From JADJGC01 sp964576925 (GTDB taxonomy: Bacteria > Zixibacteria > MSB-5A5 > CAIYYT01), in contig CAZNWJ010000002.1 in assembly GCA_964576925.1 (NCBI GenBank), positions 248,001 to 312,000 on the forward strand: a DNA stretch of 64,000 nt, given 5' to 3'. A program made the position numbers and the translations under genes. Numbering within the stretch: position 1 is the stretch's first letter; the number at the start of each line of letters is the position of its first letter. The notes under the pieces are model-generated. The model was not told the DNA's origin and did not search any database. It worked only from the letters and a program-made list of their open reading frames with translations. Shown here piece by piece: positions 55,259 through 64,000 of the stretch.

Positions 55259-56674
55259 ATGCTAACCACGATCATTCAAAAAGAAATCCGCGACATCATT
55301 GGCTCGACGAAGTTCGCCGTGATCTTTGGCGCTTGTGCGGCCTTGATCCTGCTTTCGTTCTACGTGGGAGCCCAGACATTCCGCGCCAACCAGTCTCAAT
55401 ACGAAGCCGCCAAAGCCGAGAATCTCCGTCAATACGAAGGTTTGACCGACTGGTTTAACGTCCAGTCTCACCGCATCTTCCTGCCGCCACAGCCACTCGC
55501 CTGTCTTGTCACCGGGGTATCCAACGACATCGGCCGCACTACCGAGGTCTGGGGACGCGGCGAACTGGCTGCCACCGACAGCAAGTTCAATGAAGACCCC
55601 ATCTTCGCCATCTTTCGCTTCCTCGACCTGGAGTTTCTCTTCCAGATCGTGCTCTCACTATTCGCCATTTTGCTCGGCTATGATGCCATCAGCGGTGAAC
55701 GCGAGCGCGGCACGCTGAAGCTCTCCTTCTCAAATGCTGTCCCGCGTTACCAGTATATCCTCGGGAAATTGATCGGAACGTCAGGTTCGCTCACGCTACC
55801 CCTCTTGCTGGCGATTGCCATCGGATGCCTGCTGCTACCCGTGATGGGCGTGCCAATGGCTTCGTCCGATTGGCTGCGGCTCGGCCTCGTCATTGTAGTG
55901 GGATTGGTCTACTTCCTGGTATTTCTGACCCTCTCCATTATGGTCTCGGCCCTGACCGAGCGTTCGGCAAGCTCCTTCCTGGTGCTTCTGGCCGTTTGGA
56001 TCTTCTGCGTATTGATCATCCCCCGCGCCTCGGTGGTAATCGCCGGACGAGCCGTCGATGTGCCGACTGTCGACGAAATCGGCGCTCAGAAGATGCGCTT
56101 TCAGGCGCAGCAGTGGGAGGAAGAGCGGGCCAACTGGCAGAAGTTCCGCCCCTCCGAGAAAGGCGACCCCGAGGCCACAATGGCTGAGCTGAATCGCTTC
56201 ATGGAACAAGCAGCAGATGAACGCGAGAAGAAGCTGGCGGAGTTTTCCGGCCGACTCAACGAGCAACGCTCCAACCGCCAGAGCGAACAGCAGCGTGTTG
56301 CCCTGAGCCTCGCGCGCGTATCGCCGGCAGCCTCACTGTCGCTGGGCATCACGAACCTCGCCGGTACGTCGATTGACCTCAAGCAACACTACAAGGATGA
56401 GGCTACCAGTTATCAAGACACCTATGCCGGCTTTATTCGCAGCAAGACGGGTGTTGTTCCCGGCGGACGGATGTTTGTATTCCGCTCGGTGGTCGACGAC
56501 GCTGAAGAACCGCAACCGATCAACCCACAGGAAATACCTGAATTCGTTTATCGTCAGCCGGCTCTGACGGAATCGCTCGCTTCCGCCACCACCGATATCG
56601 GTTTGCTGGTGCTATTCGGCCTGGTCTTCTCTGGCGGCGCCTTTGCCGCCTTTCAACGCTACGATGTCAGGTAA
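55259..56674 (+). CDS. ABC-2 permease with large extracytoplasmic/coiled insertion, copy 1
   Basis: An ABC-2-type permease of 471 residues (DUF3526-like layout). TM1 is at ~20-37, then a polar segment. Four to five helices follow (~118-260), with GERERGTLKLSFSNAVPR between the first of them. A ~160-residue soluble, Gln/Glu-rich coiled region comes next (~270-430, QQWEEERANWQKF...LNEQRSNRQSEQQR), then a last helix near 445. It pairs with the next permease (about 30% similar by eye) and the upstream ATPase. The exported substrate is unknown. Confidence 0.88.
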   Translation: MLTTIIQKEIRDIIGSTKFAVIFGACAALILLSFYVGAQTFRANQSQYEAAKAENLRQYEGLTDWFNVQSHRIFLPPQPLACLVTGVSNDIGRTTEVWGRGELAATDSKFNEDPIFAIFRFLDLEFLFQIVLSLFAILLGYDAISGERERGTLKLSFSNAVPRYQYILGKLIGTSGSLTLPLLLAIAIGCLLLPVMGVPMASSDWLRLGLVIVVGLVYFLVFLTLSIMVSALTERSASSFLVLLAVWIFCVLIIPRASVVIAGRAVDVPTVDEIGAQKMRFQAQQWEEERANWQKFRPSEKGDPEATMAELNRFMEQAADEREKKLAEFSGRLNEQRSNRQSEQQRVALSLARVSPAASLSLGITNLAGTSIDLKQHYKDEATSYQDTYAGFIRSKTGVVPGGRMFVFRSVVDDAEEPQPINPQEIPEFVYRQPALTESLASATTDIGLLVLFGLVFSGGAFAAFQRYDVR

Positions 56675-56695
56675 TCACGGGAACGGAGAACGACA

Positions 56696-58159
56696 ATGTT
56701 GAAAACCTTAATCATCAAAGAACTTAAGGCCGTGATCCTGAGTCCGAAATTTACGGCCACTTTCCTGATTTGTTCGCTCCTCATGCTCCTCAGCATCTAC
56801 ATCGGCATTCAGGAGTACCGGGGCGCAGTCCGGCAGCATGAAACGGCCCAGCAATTGGTCGAACAGGGCGCGCGGGAAGCACGCGGTTGGCACGCCATCC
56901 CCTATCGCGCCTATCGCGAGCCCGATCCGATGCAGATTTTTGTCTCCGGATTGGGCTACGACATCGGGCGTTTCTCGAGCATCAACACGCGCGACCTCGT
57001 CAAGCTGCGCAACAGCGCCTACTCCGACGATCCAATCTTCGCGGTCTTTCGCTTCATCGATTTCGCCTTCATCGTCCAAGTCGTCCTATCACTTCTGGCG
57101 ATCCTCTTTACCTACGACGCGATCAACGGCGAAAGGGAAGAAGGCACCCTCAAACTGGTGTTCGCCAACTCCGTGCCGCGGGCTCGATACATCCTGGCAA
57201 AATGTATCGGTGGCTGGCTCGGCCTGGTTGTGCCGATCTGTATTCCGCTTCTCCTCTGTCTTTTGTTGCTCATGATCTACGGCATCCCCCTCTCCGGCGT
57301 GCACTGGGCCAAACTGCTGGTGCTGCTCGCCGCAGCGATTCTCTATTTCACTTTTTTCGTGGCCTACGGCGTGCTGATGTCCGCGCTGACGCGACGATCA
57401 TCGACGTCGTTCCTGTTGTCGCTCGTGTCATGGATTGTTTTTGTGCTGATCATTCCCAGGGCGGGTGTGATCGTCGCCGGCCAATTGGCGCCGGTCCCGA
57501 GCGTGGCGGAAATCGAAGGACAAGCCCAGGGATTCGAAAAAGACCGCTGGAATCAATTCTACGACGCCCAGGAGGAGCGCTGGCGAGAACGCAACATTGC
57601 GCGCCACGATACCGACGGCGGCGCCGAGCCAGTCGATGACGAGCAGCTGTGGAAATACATGGAAGAAGACGATGCTGCCCGCCGCGAAGTACAAAAGGAA
57701 ATCGACGACTTCAAGGCCAAACTCAACGCTGACCTCCAGAACCGCAAACGGGCACAAGAACGACTGGCGTTTTCCCTCTCGCGCGTCTCTCCGGCTTCGG
57801 CATTCCAACTGGCGGCGATGGATCTGGTCGGCACCGGCGTTTCCTTGAAAACGCGCTACGAATCAGCCATGAGCGCCTATCGCGACCAGTTTGTGCAGTT
57901 TGTCGAGCAAAAACAGAGCGAGGGCGGGCCCTCCGGCGCGTTTACGATCAGTATCGATACCGAGTCCGGGGTCAAGATCGGGTCACCAAGAGATCAAGGC
58001 GCTCTCGATGTCAGTCAATTGCCGAAGTTCTCGGCGCCATCGTACAGCTTTGCTGACGGTTTTGGCGCGACGTTGGTTGATCTCGGTTTGCTGGTGCTGT
58101 TTACACTGGCCGCATTCGGCGCGGCGTTTGTCGCTTTCTTGCGCTACGATGTGCGCTAA
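56696..58159 (+). CDS. ABC-2 permease with large coiled insertion, copy 2
   Basis: A paralogue of the preceding permease, 487 residues, with the same plan: TM1, polar segment (DPIFAVFRFIDFAFIVQ shared in form with DPIFAIFRFLDLEFLFQ of the first copy), four central helices and NGEREEGTLKLVFANSVPR. A long charged insertion lies at ~265-440 (RWREREN-type, DDEQLWKYMEEDDAARREVQ) before the last helix. The two permeases probably form a heterodimer with the ATPase. It is the last gene of the operon; a minus-strand gene ends 23 bp later. Confidence 0.88.
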   Translation: MLKTLIIKELKAVILSPKFTATFLICSLLMLLSIYIGIQEYRGAVRQHETAQQLVEQGAREARGWHAIPYRAYREPDPMQIFVSGLGYDIGRFSSINTRDLVKLRNSAYSDDPIFAVFRFIDFAFIVQVVLSLLAILFTYDAINGEREEGTLKLVFANSVPRARYILAKCIGGWLGLVVPICIPLLLCLLLLMIYGIPLSGVHWAKLLVLLAAAILYFTFFVAYGVLMSALTRRSSTSFLLSLVSWIVFVLIIPRAGVIVAGQLAPVPSVAEIEGQAQGFEKDRWNQFYDAQEERWRERNIARHDTDGGAEPVDDEQLWKYMEEDDAARREVQKEIDDFKAKLNADLQNRKRAQERLAFSLSRVSPASAFQLAAMDLVGTGVSLKTRYESAMSAYRDQFVQFVEQKQSEGGPSGAFTISIDTESGVKIGSPRDQGALDVSQLPKFSAPSYSFADGFGATLVDLGLLVLFTLAAFGAAFVAFLRYDVR

Positions 58160-58182
58160 CCTCGATCAGATAATCAGGCCGT

Positions 58183-60852
58183 CTACGAAATAGGCAGCCA
58201 GTAGCTGATTTTCAGCGCGACAAAGTCGGTTCCGTCGGCGCCAAAGGAGTCGAAAAGCGATCCCGGGCCGACATTCTTGCCGATATCTTTCTCTTCGCCG
58301 AGGTCGCGCTGCCACACCAGGTAGAGCGTGCTTCCGGGCTGAAATTCCCAGCGCAAAACCATATTGCTGCGGAAAGAGCGAAATCCAAAATCGAGGTAAG
58401 GCACCGTGAAGGTGTTGTCGCCGTCGGTAACCGCGTAGTGTGTCGGGTTGCCGTCCTCATCGCGAACCAGTTCGATCTGCGTTCCTTCCGTGTTCCCGTA
58501 GAAACGCAAGTCGTTGCTGCGAGCGGCCGCCAGTTCGCCGTGCTGATGAAACTTGCCGTTCGCCGCAAACGGCTCAGCATAAACCTCAAGACTCAGTTCG
58601 GGACGAAAGTAGTAATTGACGCGGATCGTGGTCGAGAGCGTGTTGCGCGCTATGCGCGAAAATACATATCGCGTGCCATAGGTGCTTTCGCCGCCCCCGG
58701 CATCAGAGATTGCTGTGACATACTGGCGCGGTTGGTCCTCCCGCGTGAAACGCGGACTCAGCGAAAACTCCATCCGATTTCCGACCCGGGTTGAGACCGA
58801 GATCCCAAAAGTCCAGAGCCAACCTTCGAGTTCATCAATTCCGTAGTTGGCGCTGCCGCTTAGTTGCGTGGTGTTGGCATAGGGACTCGAAACCCCGAAT
58901 CCAAACGAATAACCCGGCTCATTCGCCATCGAAGGACCGCCGCGCGTCTTTGAGTCGTCCTGGCCTGGCAGCTGCCGGCGCAGCGAGAGCCAGTTGTACC
59001 AGTAGTTCAGCCAGGTTATCTCGCTGTAGGAACCGATCTCGCTGAACTGCCGGTCGCCGCCGTAATTCCAGTTGCCGTTTCCGTAGATTTCAGAATAGTA
59101 ACTTCTGAAGAACGATCCGGGCTTGTTGTCGCGATACGCCACGTAGCCATAGAGATCGAGATCATCGGCCCTGCCCAGGATTCCGACGTCGTTGAGTTCG
59201 AAGAGCGGCGATTCAACGCCGCCGCCGACGTTGAAAAGCCAGTGTCGTCCGCCGCGCTTGTTCAGATTCATTTGCGCGGTATAGCCCGTCATCGAAGTGC
59301 GGTTGGGATCGTACTCGGCGTAGTCATTGTCCGGACGCTGGAGATAGCGCGCGCTGGAGCGTTGCGCGCGATCAATTGCCGCTGCCGTGCCCGCGATGTG
59401 GCTGAATCCGACATAACCAGCAAGCTCATAAATTCCGTTGTGGAAACGCAAACGCCAGTCACCGCCGCCGCTGTAAGCGTTACGGCGCAGCCGGTCTTCC
59501 AGCCGCGGCTGACCATCCAGATCACGCACCAGCCCGGTCAGCATAAAACCTACCGTCGAGCGATTCTTCCCAAATTGCTGCTCCGCGCGGGCAACGCTGT
59601 ATCCTGTAGTCGGTTCGATCTGTGTCTCGTACGTTGAATCTGGTTCAATCAGGTAGTTGCGGGCATGCTCGTGCTGAGTCAGCGCCGTGAGAAACCCGAT
59701 TGAAGTCCCAGATTGCAGCTTCCCGGTAACCTTGGCTGCCCCCAAAATCGTCGAATTGCTCGGCTGGTCGACAATATCGCCGGTCCCTTGATCATGCGGC
59801 GGACCACCGATACGGCGCGAATAGAAGTATGCCGGCCCGTTGCCCTCAAGAAGATTGCTTCCTTCAGTAAAGAAAGGACGCTTTTCCGAAAACTCGGTCT
59901 CAAATGCGCTCAAGTTGATCTCGGCTGGGTCAGCCTCCACCTGCCCGAAGTCAGGATTGATGGTGGCGTCGAGTGTCAGGTTTGGACCCAGACCCATTTT
60001 GAGATCGCCGCCGATGCGGGGCTCGATTTCGTTGCCGTCGTGGAAAGGATTGTTCGAAAAGTCGCCATCGGTGTGTCGGGCGTCGCCGGCAAAGTAAGGC
60101 AACAATTCAATCCGCCGCGACGGGCGAATCCCGGTGATTCCCACCAAATCACCAAAACGTGAAATAAAGCCGGTCTCGTCGCGAGGAGTGTATACCCAGT
60201 AAGTGTCCTCATTGCGACCCGGAATGTAGCGGTTGAAGTTGATTCCGAAGGTATGCTCCGGCTTGTCCGTGAAGCGCAACTGCGAGAACGGAATTTCCAT
60301 CTCGACCACCCACGCCGAATCATCGATCGAAGTCTGGGCATGCCAGACCGGATTGAACGAGTAATCGGCGTCTCCTTCCTGATCGTCCGCGTAGTAACGG
60401 TCGAACCGCACGCCGGCGGTGTTCACCCCGAAGCCATACCCGGTTCTCCGATCGAGATACGAATCGATCGATACGATTAGCTGCTCAGCGGGACCTTGGT
60501 TGTCGTGCCTCTCCAATTGACGGCGGAGATTCTTGGTATCGGCGCAATGCATACGCGCGCCGATATAGAGCGCCCGGCTGTCATACGCGACGGCAACTTC
60601 GGTCTTCTCCGGAGGCTCGGCACCCTCCTCAGGAAGTCGTTGCAGAAAGTCTGAGTGAAATTCCGCGGTTTCCCAGATCGCGTCGTCGAGCTTGCCGTCA
60701 ATCCTGGGCGAATGTGGGTTGGCTTTGACCGCCCGTATCACCTTGCGTGGCTTTGTGTTAGCATCCTGGGCCTCCGAAGAGCCCGCGAATGGCACGCCAA
60801 CAGTTACAGCCAGTATGAGCCAGGTCAAGGCAACCTTGACAATTCGCTTCAT
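58183..60852 (-). CDS. CBM9-like plus outer-membrane barrel protein (DUF5916 type), copy 2
   Basis: A protein of 889 residues with a signal peptide (VALTWLILAVTVGVPFAGSSEA). The N-terminal CBM9-like domain (SPRIDGKLDDAIWETAEFHSDFLQ, YDSRALYIGARMHC) is followed by the DUF5916 start (DATINPDFGQVEADPAEINLS, FSEKRPFFTEGSNLL). A long beta-barrel-like C-terminus ends in an aromatic/Ile-rich strand. Like copy 1 at 42706-44958 it is probably an outer-membrane protein that binds or processes glycans or peptides. Length and motif order match the family better than copy 1. Confidence 0.88.
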   Translation of the reverse strand: MKRIVKVALTWLILAVTVGVPFAGSSEAQDANTKPRKVIRAVKANPHSPRIDGKLDDAIWETAEFHSDFLQRLPEEGAEPPEKTEVAVAYDSRALYIGARMHCADTKNLRRQLERHDNQGPAEQLIVSIDSYLDRRTGYGFGVNTAGVRFDRYYADDQEGDADYSFNPVWHAQTSIDDSAWVVEMEIPFSQLRFTDKPEHTFGINFNRYIPGRNEDTYWVYTPRDETGFISRFGDLVGITGIRPSRRIELLPYFAGDARHTDGDFSNNPFHDGNEIEPRIGGDLKMGLGPNLTLDATINPDFGQVEADPAEINLSAFETEFSEKRPFFTEGSNLLEGNGPAYFYSRRIGGPPHDQGTGDIVDQPSNSTILGAAKVTGKLQSGTSIGFLTALTQHEHARNYLIEPDSTYETQIEPTTGYSVARAEQQFGKNRSTVGFMLTGLVRDLDGQPRLEDRLRRNAYSGGGDWRLRFHNGIYELAGYVGFSHIAGTAAAIDRAQRSSARYLQRPDNDYAEYDPNRTSMTGYTAQMNLNKRGGRHWLFNVGGGVESPLFELNDVGILGRADDLDLYGYVAYRDNKPGSFFRSYYSEIYGNGNWNYGGDRQFSEIGSYSEITWLNYWYNWLSLRRQLPGQDDSKTRGGPSMANEPGYSFGFGVSSPYANTTQLSGSANYGIDELEGWLWTFGISVSTRVGNRMEFSLSPRFTREDQPRQYVTAISDAGGGESTYGTRYVFSRIARNTLSTTIRVNYYFRPELSLEVYAEPFAANGKFHQHGELAAARSNDLRFYGNTEGTQIELVRDEDGNPTHYAVTDGDNTFTVPYLDFGFRSFRSNMVLRWEFQPGSTLYLVWQRDLGEEKDIGKNVGPGSLFDSFGADGTDFVALKISYWLPIS

Positions 60853-60977
60853 GCATGTGTCCTTGCTTAATTTCCGTTACCGTCACGACTTCGACACCCC
60901 GACCCGTCCGGCGCCACTTCCCTTGCCGAATTCGTCGCTACTTCTTGGGTGAGGACTTTGATTATCGATTAGTTACG

Positions 60978-61006
60978 GCAACATTTGACCAATGTTGCGG
61001 TTTTTT
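60978..61006 (+). terminator. Intrinsic terminator in the corA leader
   Basis: An 8-bp stem (gcaacatt / aatgttgc) with loop tgacc is followed by GG and a run of six T. No plus-strand gene ends upstream, as the preceding gene is on the minus strand. The structure therefore lies within the 207-bp leader region of corA, 54 bp before its start. Confidence 0.7.
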
Positions 61007-61059
61007 CTTCCTTCAGAGCCGTCAAGTCTGTTTCTTGAGTTCAACCATACGGTCGAACA

Positions 61060-62145
61060 ATGAGAACTGATTCCAGCAAAAGACTCTCGCGCAAACTGGG
61101 ATTGACTCCCGGCGCGCTGGTCTATGTCGGCGTTGATCGCCACACACCTGTGACGATCGACGTGATGGAATTTGACAGCCAGAATCTCCGCGAGTATCGT
61201 GTGGACGCCTTCGAGCAGTGGCAGGCGCCGCAAGATCCAGGCACGATTGTCTGGATCAACATCGAAGGCGTGCACAACCTTGATACCGTCGAGAAGATCG
61301 GGCAGCGCTTCGGAATCCATCCGCTCCTGCTTGAGGATATTGTTAACACTACCAAGCGCCCTAAGTTCGAGGACTTCGGCGACTACGCCGCGCTGATGTT
61401 GCGCATGCTGTACGTCGAACCGAAACGCAGCGAAGTCGTTTCTGAACAGGTAAGTCTCGTCATCGGCAAGAATTATGTCATCTCGTTCCAGGAGGTCCTC
61501 GGTGATGTGTTCGACCCGATTCGCGACCGTATCCGCAAGACTGTGCCGCGGGTGCGCTTCCTGGCTACCGATTATCTGGCGCATGCGCTGATCGATGCCG
61601 TTGTCGACCATTACTTTGTCGTACTCGAAAAGCTCGGCGAGCGCGTGGAGGCCGTCGAGTCGCGCCTGGTACGAAATCCAAAACCAGAAAGCATGTCGAT
61701 CATCTATGAATTGAAACGGATGCTGATCGAGATGCGCCGCGCCGTCTGGCCATTGCGCGAGGCACTCAGCGCTATGGAACGCACCGACTGCGATCTGATC
61801 CAGCCCGCCAACCGCCCGTTCTTCAGAGACCTTTACGAACATGTCGTCCAGGTCATGGACACGGTGGAATCGCACCGGGAAACCGCTGCTAGCCTCTTGG
61901 ACCTCTATCTCTCCAGCATCAACAACAAGACCAACGAGGTTATGAAGCTCCTGACCGTCATCTCGACGATCTTTATTCCCCTGACCTTCCTGGCCGGAGT
62001 TTATGGCATGAATTTTGACACTTCTGCCGGCCCGACGAATATGCCGGAACTGCTCTGGCCCTTCGGCTATGTCGCCTTCTGGATCCTCAGTGTGGGCATC
62101 GCGTTGGGACTCGTCTGGTTCTTCCGCCGTCGGCACTGGCTGTAA
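61060..62145 (+). CDS. corA: CorA magnesium/cobalt transporter
   Basis: A CorA-type channel for Mg2+ (and Co2+), 361 residues. A long cytoplasmic N-terminal funnel domain (WINIEGVHNLDTVEKIG, LLLEDIVNTTKRPKFEDF) and a helix-rich stalk precede the two C-terminal membrane helices. The selectivity motif GMN is at 316-318 in YGMNFD. It forms homopentamers in the inner membrane. An intrinsic terminator lies in its leader. The EamA gene starts 17 bp after its stop. Confidence 0.95.
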   Translation: MRTDSSKRLSRKLGLTPGALVYVGVDRHTPVTIDVMEFDSQNLREYRVDAFEQWQAPQDPGTIVWINIEGVHNLDTVEKIGQRFGIHPLLLEDIVNTTKRPKFEDFGDYAALMLRMLYVEPKRSEVVSEQVSLVIGKNYVISFQEVLGDVFDPIRDRIRKTVPRVRFLATDYLAHALIDAVVDHYFVVLEKLGERVEAVESRLVRNPKPESMSIIYELKRMLIEMRRAVWPLREALSAMERTDCDLIQPANRPFFRDLYEHVVQVMDTVESHRETAASLLDLYLSSINNKTNEVMKLLTVISTIFIPLTFLAGVYGMNFDTSAGPTNMPELLWPFGYVAFWILSVGIALGLVWFFRRRHWL

Positions 62146-62161
62146 ATAGAACATCTTGAGC

Positions 62162-63037
62162 ATGCTCCCCGTCCTGCAACTCCTTTTCGCCGTGGTCGTC
62201 TGGGGCTGGTCGTTCGTAGCAACCAAGATCTGCCTGAGCTATCTGTCGCCCGCCGACCTGCTCGGCTTGCGCATGCTGATCGCGCTCCCGATCCTGGCCG
62301 TAATCCTGAAGCTGAAAAAAGTAAGATTCGATCTCGATGCCATCACACTGAGGCGGATGGGCATCGGTTCGTTGATCATTACCGCTCATTTCTTGATACA
62401 GATCACGGGACTGAAATACACCTCGGCGACCAACACTGGTTGGATCATTTCAGTTACTCCGCTCGTTACCGTCGCATCATCATATCTGTTTCTTCGCGAG
62501 AAGATTACCGCCGCACAGATCGCCGGCATATTTGTCGCGACAGCCGGCATTACGCTTTTAGTCTCCAACGGCCGGCTCGGCTCGCTCGACTGGCTCGCTA
62601 GTGTTGGCGACTGGCTGGTGCTCGCTTCGGCGCATACCTGGGCGATCTACACGGTGGCGACCCGGGATCTCGCCCGCTCCCGTTCGCCGCTGCTCGTAAC
62701 CTTTGGCGTGCTGCTGCCCACGTGCATCCTGATGCTCGGCTACATGCTGCTCAAATCTGATTGGAGCAGCTTCCTGCATTTGCCGGCCGACGCCGTGATC
62801 GCGCTGTTGATCTTGGCGGTTCTGGCAACGGCGTTCGCCCATTGGTTTTGGCAAGAGGGTGTCGCCAGACTCGGCGCGGCGCGCTCGGGAATCTTCCTTT
62901 ATCTCGAACCGATTGCCACGACCACCGTCGCCGTCCCCCTTCTCCACGAGCACTTCGGTATCATGACGGCACTCGGCGGTACGCTGGTATTGCTGGGGGT
63001 TTTCGTCGCACAAAGAAAGGCGGCGACCCGGTCTTGA
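62162..63037 (+). CDS. EamA-family (DMT) transporter
   Basis: A ten-helix drug/metabolite transporter, 291 residues from ATG 62162, with two EamA repeats: helices 1-5 (LLFAVVVWGWSFVATKI at the start) and 6-10 (GVLLPTCILMLGYMLL, AARSGIFLYLEPIATTTVAVPLL). The substrate cannot be told. A TTG at 62156 is in frame just upstream. Its stop overlaps the start of the GNAT gene by 4 bp, so the two are translationally coupled. Confidence 0.88.
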   Translation: MLPVLQLLFAVVVWGWSFVATKICLSYLSPADLLGLRMLIALPILAVILKLKKVRFDLDAITLRRMGIGSLIITAHFLIQITGLKYTSATNTGWIISVTPLVTVASSYLFLREKITAAQIAGIFVATAGITLLVSNGRLGSLDWLASVGDWLVLASAHTWAIYTVATRDLARSRSPLLVTFGVLLPTCILMLGYMLLKSDWSSFLHLPADAVIALLILAVLATAFAHWFWQEGVARLGAARSGIFLYLEPIATTTVAVPLLHEHFGIMTALGGTLVLLGVFVAQRKAATRS

Positions 63038-63519
63038 AAGATCTCTCGATTGTCCCCGTCGCCGCTGAAGACCAAGACTGGGTGAAGTCAATCCTCACCC
63101 AATACTGGAAGTCGCACCTGATTGCCAGTCGCGGCCAGTTGATTGATGCCGCCGCTTTGCCGGGGTTTGTGGCAATGGCGCAGACAAAACGAATCGGGCT
63201 CATCACCTACCAAGTGGTCGGTCGCGAGTGCGAAATCGTAACACTGAATTCGTTTCGCGAGAAATGCGGCGTGGGTTCCGCCTTGATAGACGCGGTAAGG
63301 ACAGTAACTGTGGCTGCCGGCTGTGAGCGGCTCTGGCTGATCACAACCAACGATAACGTCGAGGCAATACGATTTTATCTGCTGCGCGGTATGCGGCTGG
63401 TTGCGATTCATCGCAACGCGCTTGAGGAATCCCGCAAGATCAAACCCTCGATCCCGCTGAGGGGAGCCCACGGCCTGCCGCTACTCGACGAACTCGAATT
63501 CGAGATCACGTTCAAGTAG
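63034..63519 (+). CDS. GNAT-family N-acetyltransferase
   Basis: A GNAT acetyltransferase of about 161 residues from TTG 63034, which overlaps the EamA stop (TTGA). The acetyl-CoA pattern is in LNSFREKCGVGSALIDAVRTVTVAAG (R-x2-G-x-G/A type: REKCGVGSA), followed by LWLITTNDNVEAIRFYLLRGMR, the standard motif B region. The substrate is unknown. The same frame continues upstream inside the EamA gene without GNAT character, so the downstream start is used. Confidence 0.82.
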   Translation: MKDLSIVPVAAEDQDWVKSILTQYWKSHLIASRGQLIDAAALPGFVAMAQTKRIGLITYQVVGRECEIVTLNSFREKCGVGSALIDAVRTVTVAAGCERLWLITTNDNVEAIRFYLLRGMRLVAIHRNALEESRKIKPSIPLRGAHGLPLLDELEFEITFK

Positions 63520-63542
63520 CCTGGCGCGCCGCCTCGCGGCAA

Positions 63543-64000
63543 TTAGAATTCCGAATTGACGAACAACTCCGGCGCCAGGCGCTGTGTGCAACTGATGATC
63601 TCGCGATCCTTCTCGTTGATCACGCTGCGATCAAGCAGCGCTTTGACGGCGTTGTTCAGCAGCACCATCTTGTCATGAATCGGAATCAGGGCCGGATAAT
63701 ATTCGTTATTGAAAAACAACAAGTAACGGCTGCGCTGTCGCGGACTCTGCAGCAACTCGCCGATAGCGCGCTCCAGGTCGGCGCCGGCAAGCTCCTCCAA
63801 TCGCTCCTTGGGCGAGATCATTAACCGCGTCGTCTCGGCGATGGAATTGTTGCTGCTGAAGGTCATCATCCAGGCGTCGACCATACCGATCGAGTTGACC
63901 ACGAGCACATTGACCTTGATCCGCTTGCGCTCGGCGTCGGCGTCCACACCCGTCAACAGCGGGATGAAGAAGTTGTCGGTAATCGCGCCAAAGGCGCTGA
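63543..64000 (-). CDS. Unrecognised protein, cut by the right edge (N-terminus missing)
   Basis: The minus-strand frame is open to the window end, so only the C-terminal ~150 residues are seen (AFGAITDNFFIPLLTGVDAD... to LAPELFVNSEF). The visible part is mixed alpha/beta with a basic patch (ERKRIKV), a strand VNVLVVNS and a helical C-terminus. No family was recognised. An in-frame TTG at 63956 is unlikely to be the true start because upstream codons fit the same protein. Confidence 0.65.
   Translation of the reverse strand, partial: SAFGAITDNFFIPLLTGVDADAERKRIKVNVLVVNSIGMVDAWMMTFSSNNSIAETTRLMISPKERLEELAGADLERAIGELLQSPRQRSRYLLFFNNEYYPALIPIHDKMVLLNNAVKALLDRSVINEKDREIISCTQRLAPELFVNSEF

Noticed and set aside
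62761..63033. Upstream extension of the GNAT frame
   Set aside because: It lies inside the EamA gene in another frame and lacks GNAT character. The TTG at 63034 with a TTGA overlap is the natural start.

Overview
The window looks like chromosomal DNA of an uncultured Gram-negative bacterium of the FCB/Zixibacteria type. This is an inference from gene content: a giant secreted Ig-repeat protein ending in a paired dockerin, two CBM9-like plus outer-membrane barrel proteins (DUF5916 type), outer-membrane porin-like proteins, PdxS/PdxT vitamin B6 synthesis, a cysteine desulfurase-SelD fusion, and Wzz/O-antigen ligase genes. Coding density is high, with many 4-bp start/stop overlaps. No phage, insertion sequence or CRISPR array was seen.

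Layout. 1-7220: the 3' part of a very large modular surface protein, then an initiator tRNA with its own promoter and terminator (minus strand). 7.6-11.7 kb: a divergent Memo-family protein, a PfkB sugar/nucleoside kinase, DprA, an IMPACT/YigZ protein and a PAP2 phosphatase. 11.9-17.2 kb: a polysaccharide unit (chain-length protein, sugar nucleotidyltransferase, heparinase II/III-like protein, O-antigen ligase/polymerase). 17.3-23.1 kb: exported PCMT, NfeD-like protein plus flotillin, a cation/proton antiporter and an M48 lipoprotein protease. 23.1-30.7 kb: alpha-glucan phosphorylase, a MoxR ATPase/VWA pair and the NifS-SelD fusion.

30.9-34.5 kb: an operon joining a type I copper protein, a membrane histidine kinase and an outer-membrane barrel. 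34.6-37.5 kb: pdxST and two envelope proteins. 37.5-39.2 kb: hisS and a VanZ-like protein on the minus strand. 39.3-42.6 kb: a nucleotide-sugar operon (gmd, an SDR epimerase/reductase, a UDP-sugar dehydrogenase), bounded by a candidate promoter and a clear terminator. 42.7-45 kb: the first DUF5916-type protein.

45.0-49.4 kb: the most unusual locus, a three-gene cassette with its own consensus promoter. It has an unrecognised alpha-helical protein, a zinc-finger anti-sigma-like protein with a beta-sandwich tail, and a membrane protein carrying a Lon (S16)-type protease domain plus an extracytoplasmic FG-GAP-like domain. 49.6-58.2 kb: a two-component system divergent from a five-gene operon (PDZ protein, NEW3-like membrane protein, ABC ATPase, two ABC-2 permeases). 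Four 10-bp-spaced TTAACA-type repeats lie between them and are a plausible operator for the response regulator. 58.2-64 kb: a second DUF5916-type protein, CorA with a terminator in its leader, an EamA transporter with a GNAT acetyltransferase, and a gene cut by the right edge.
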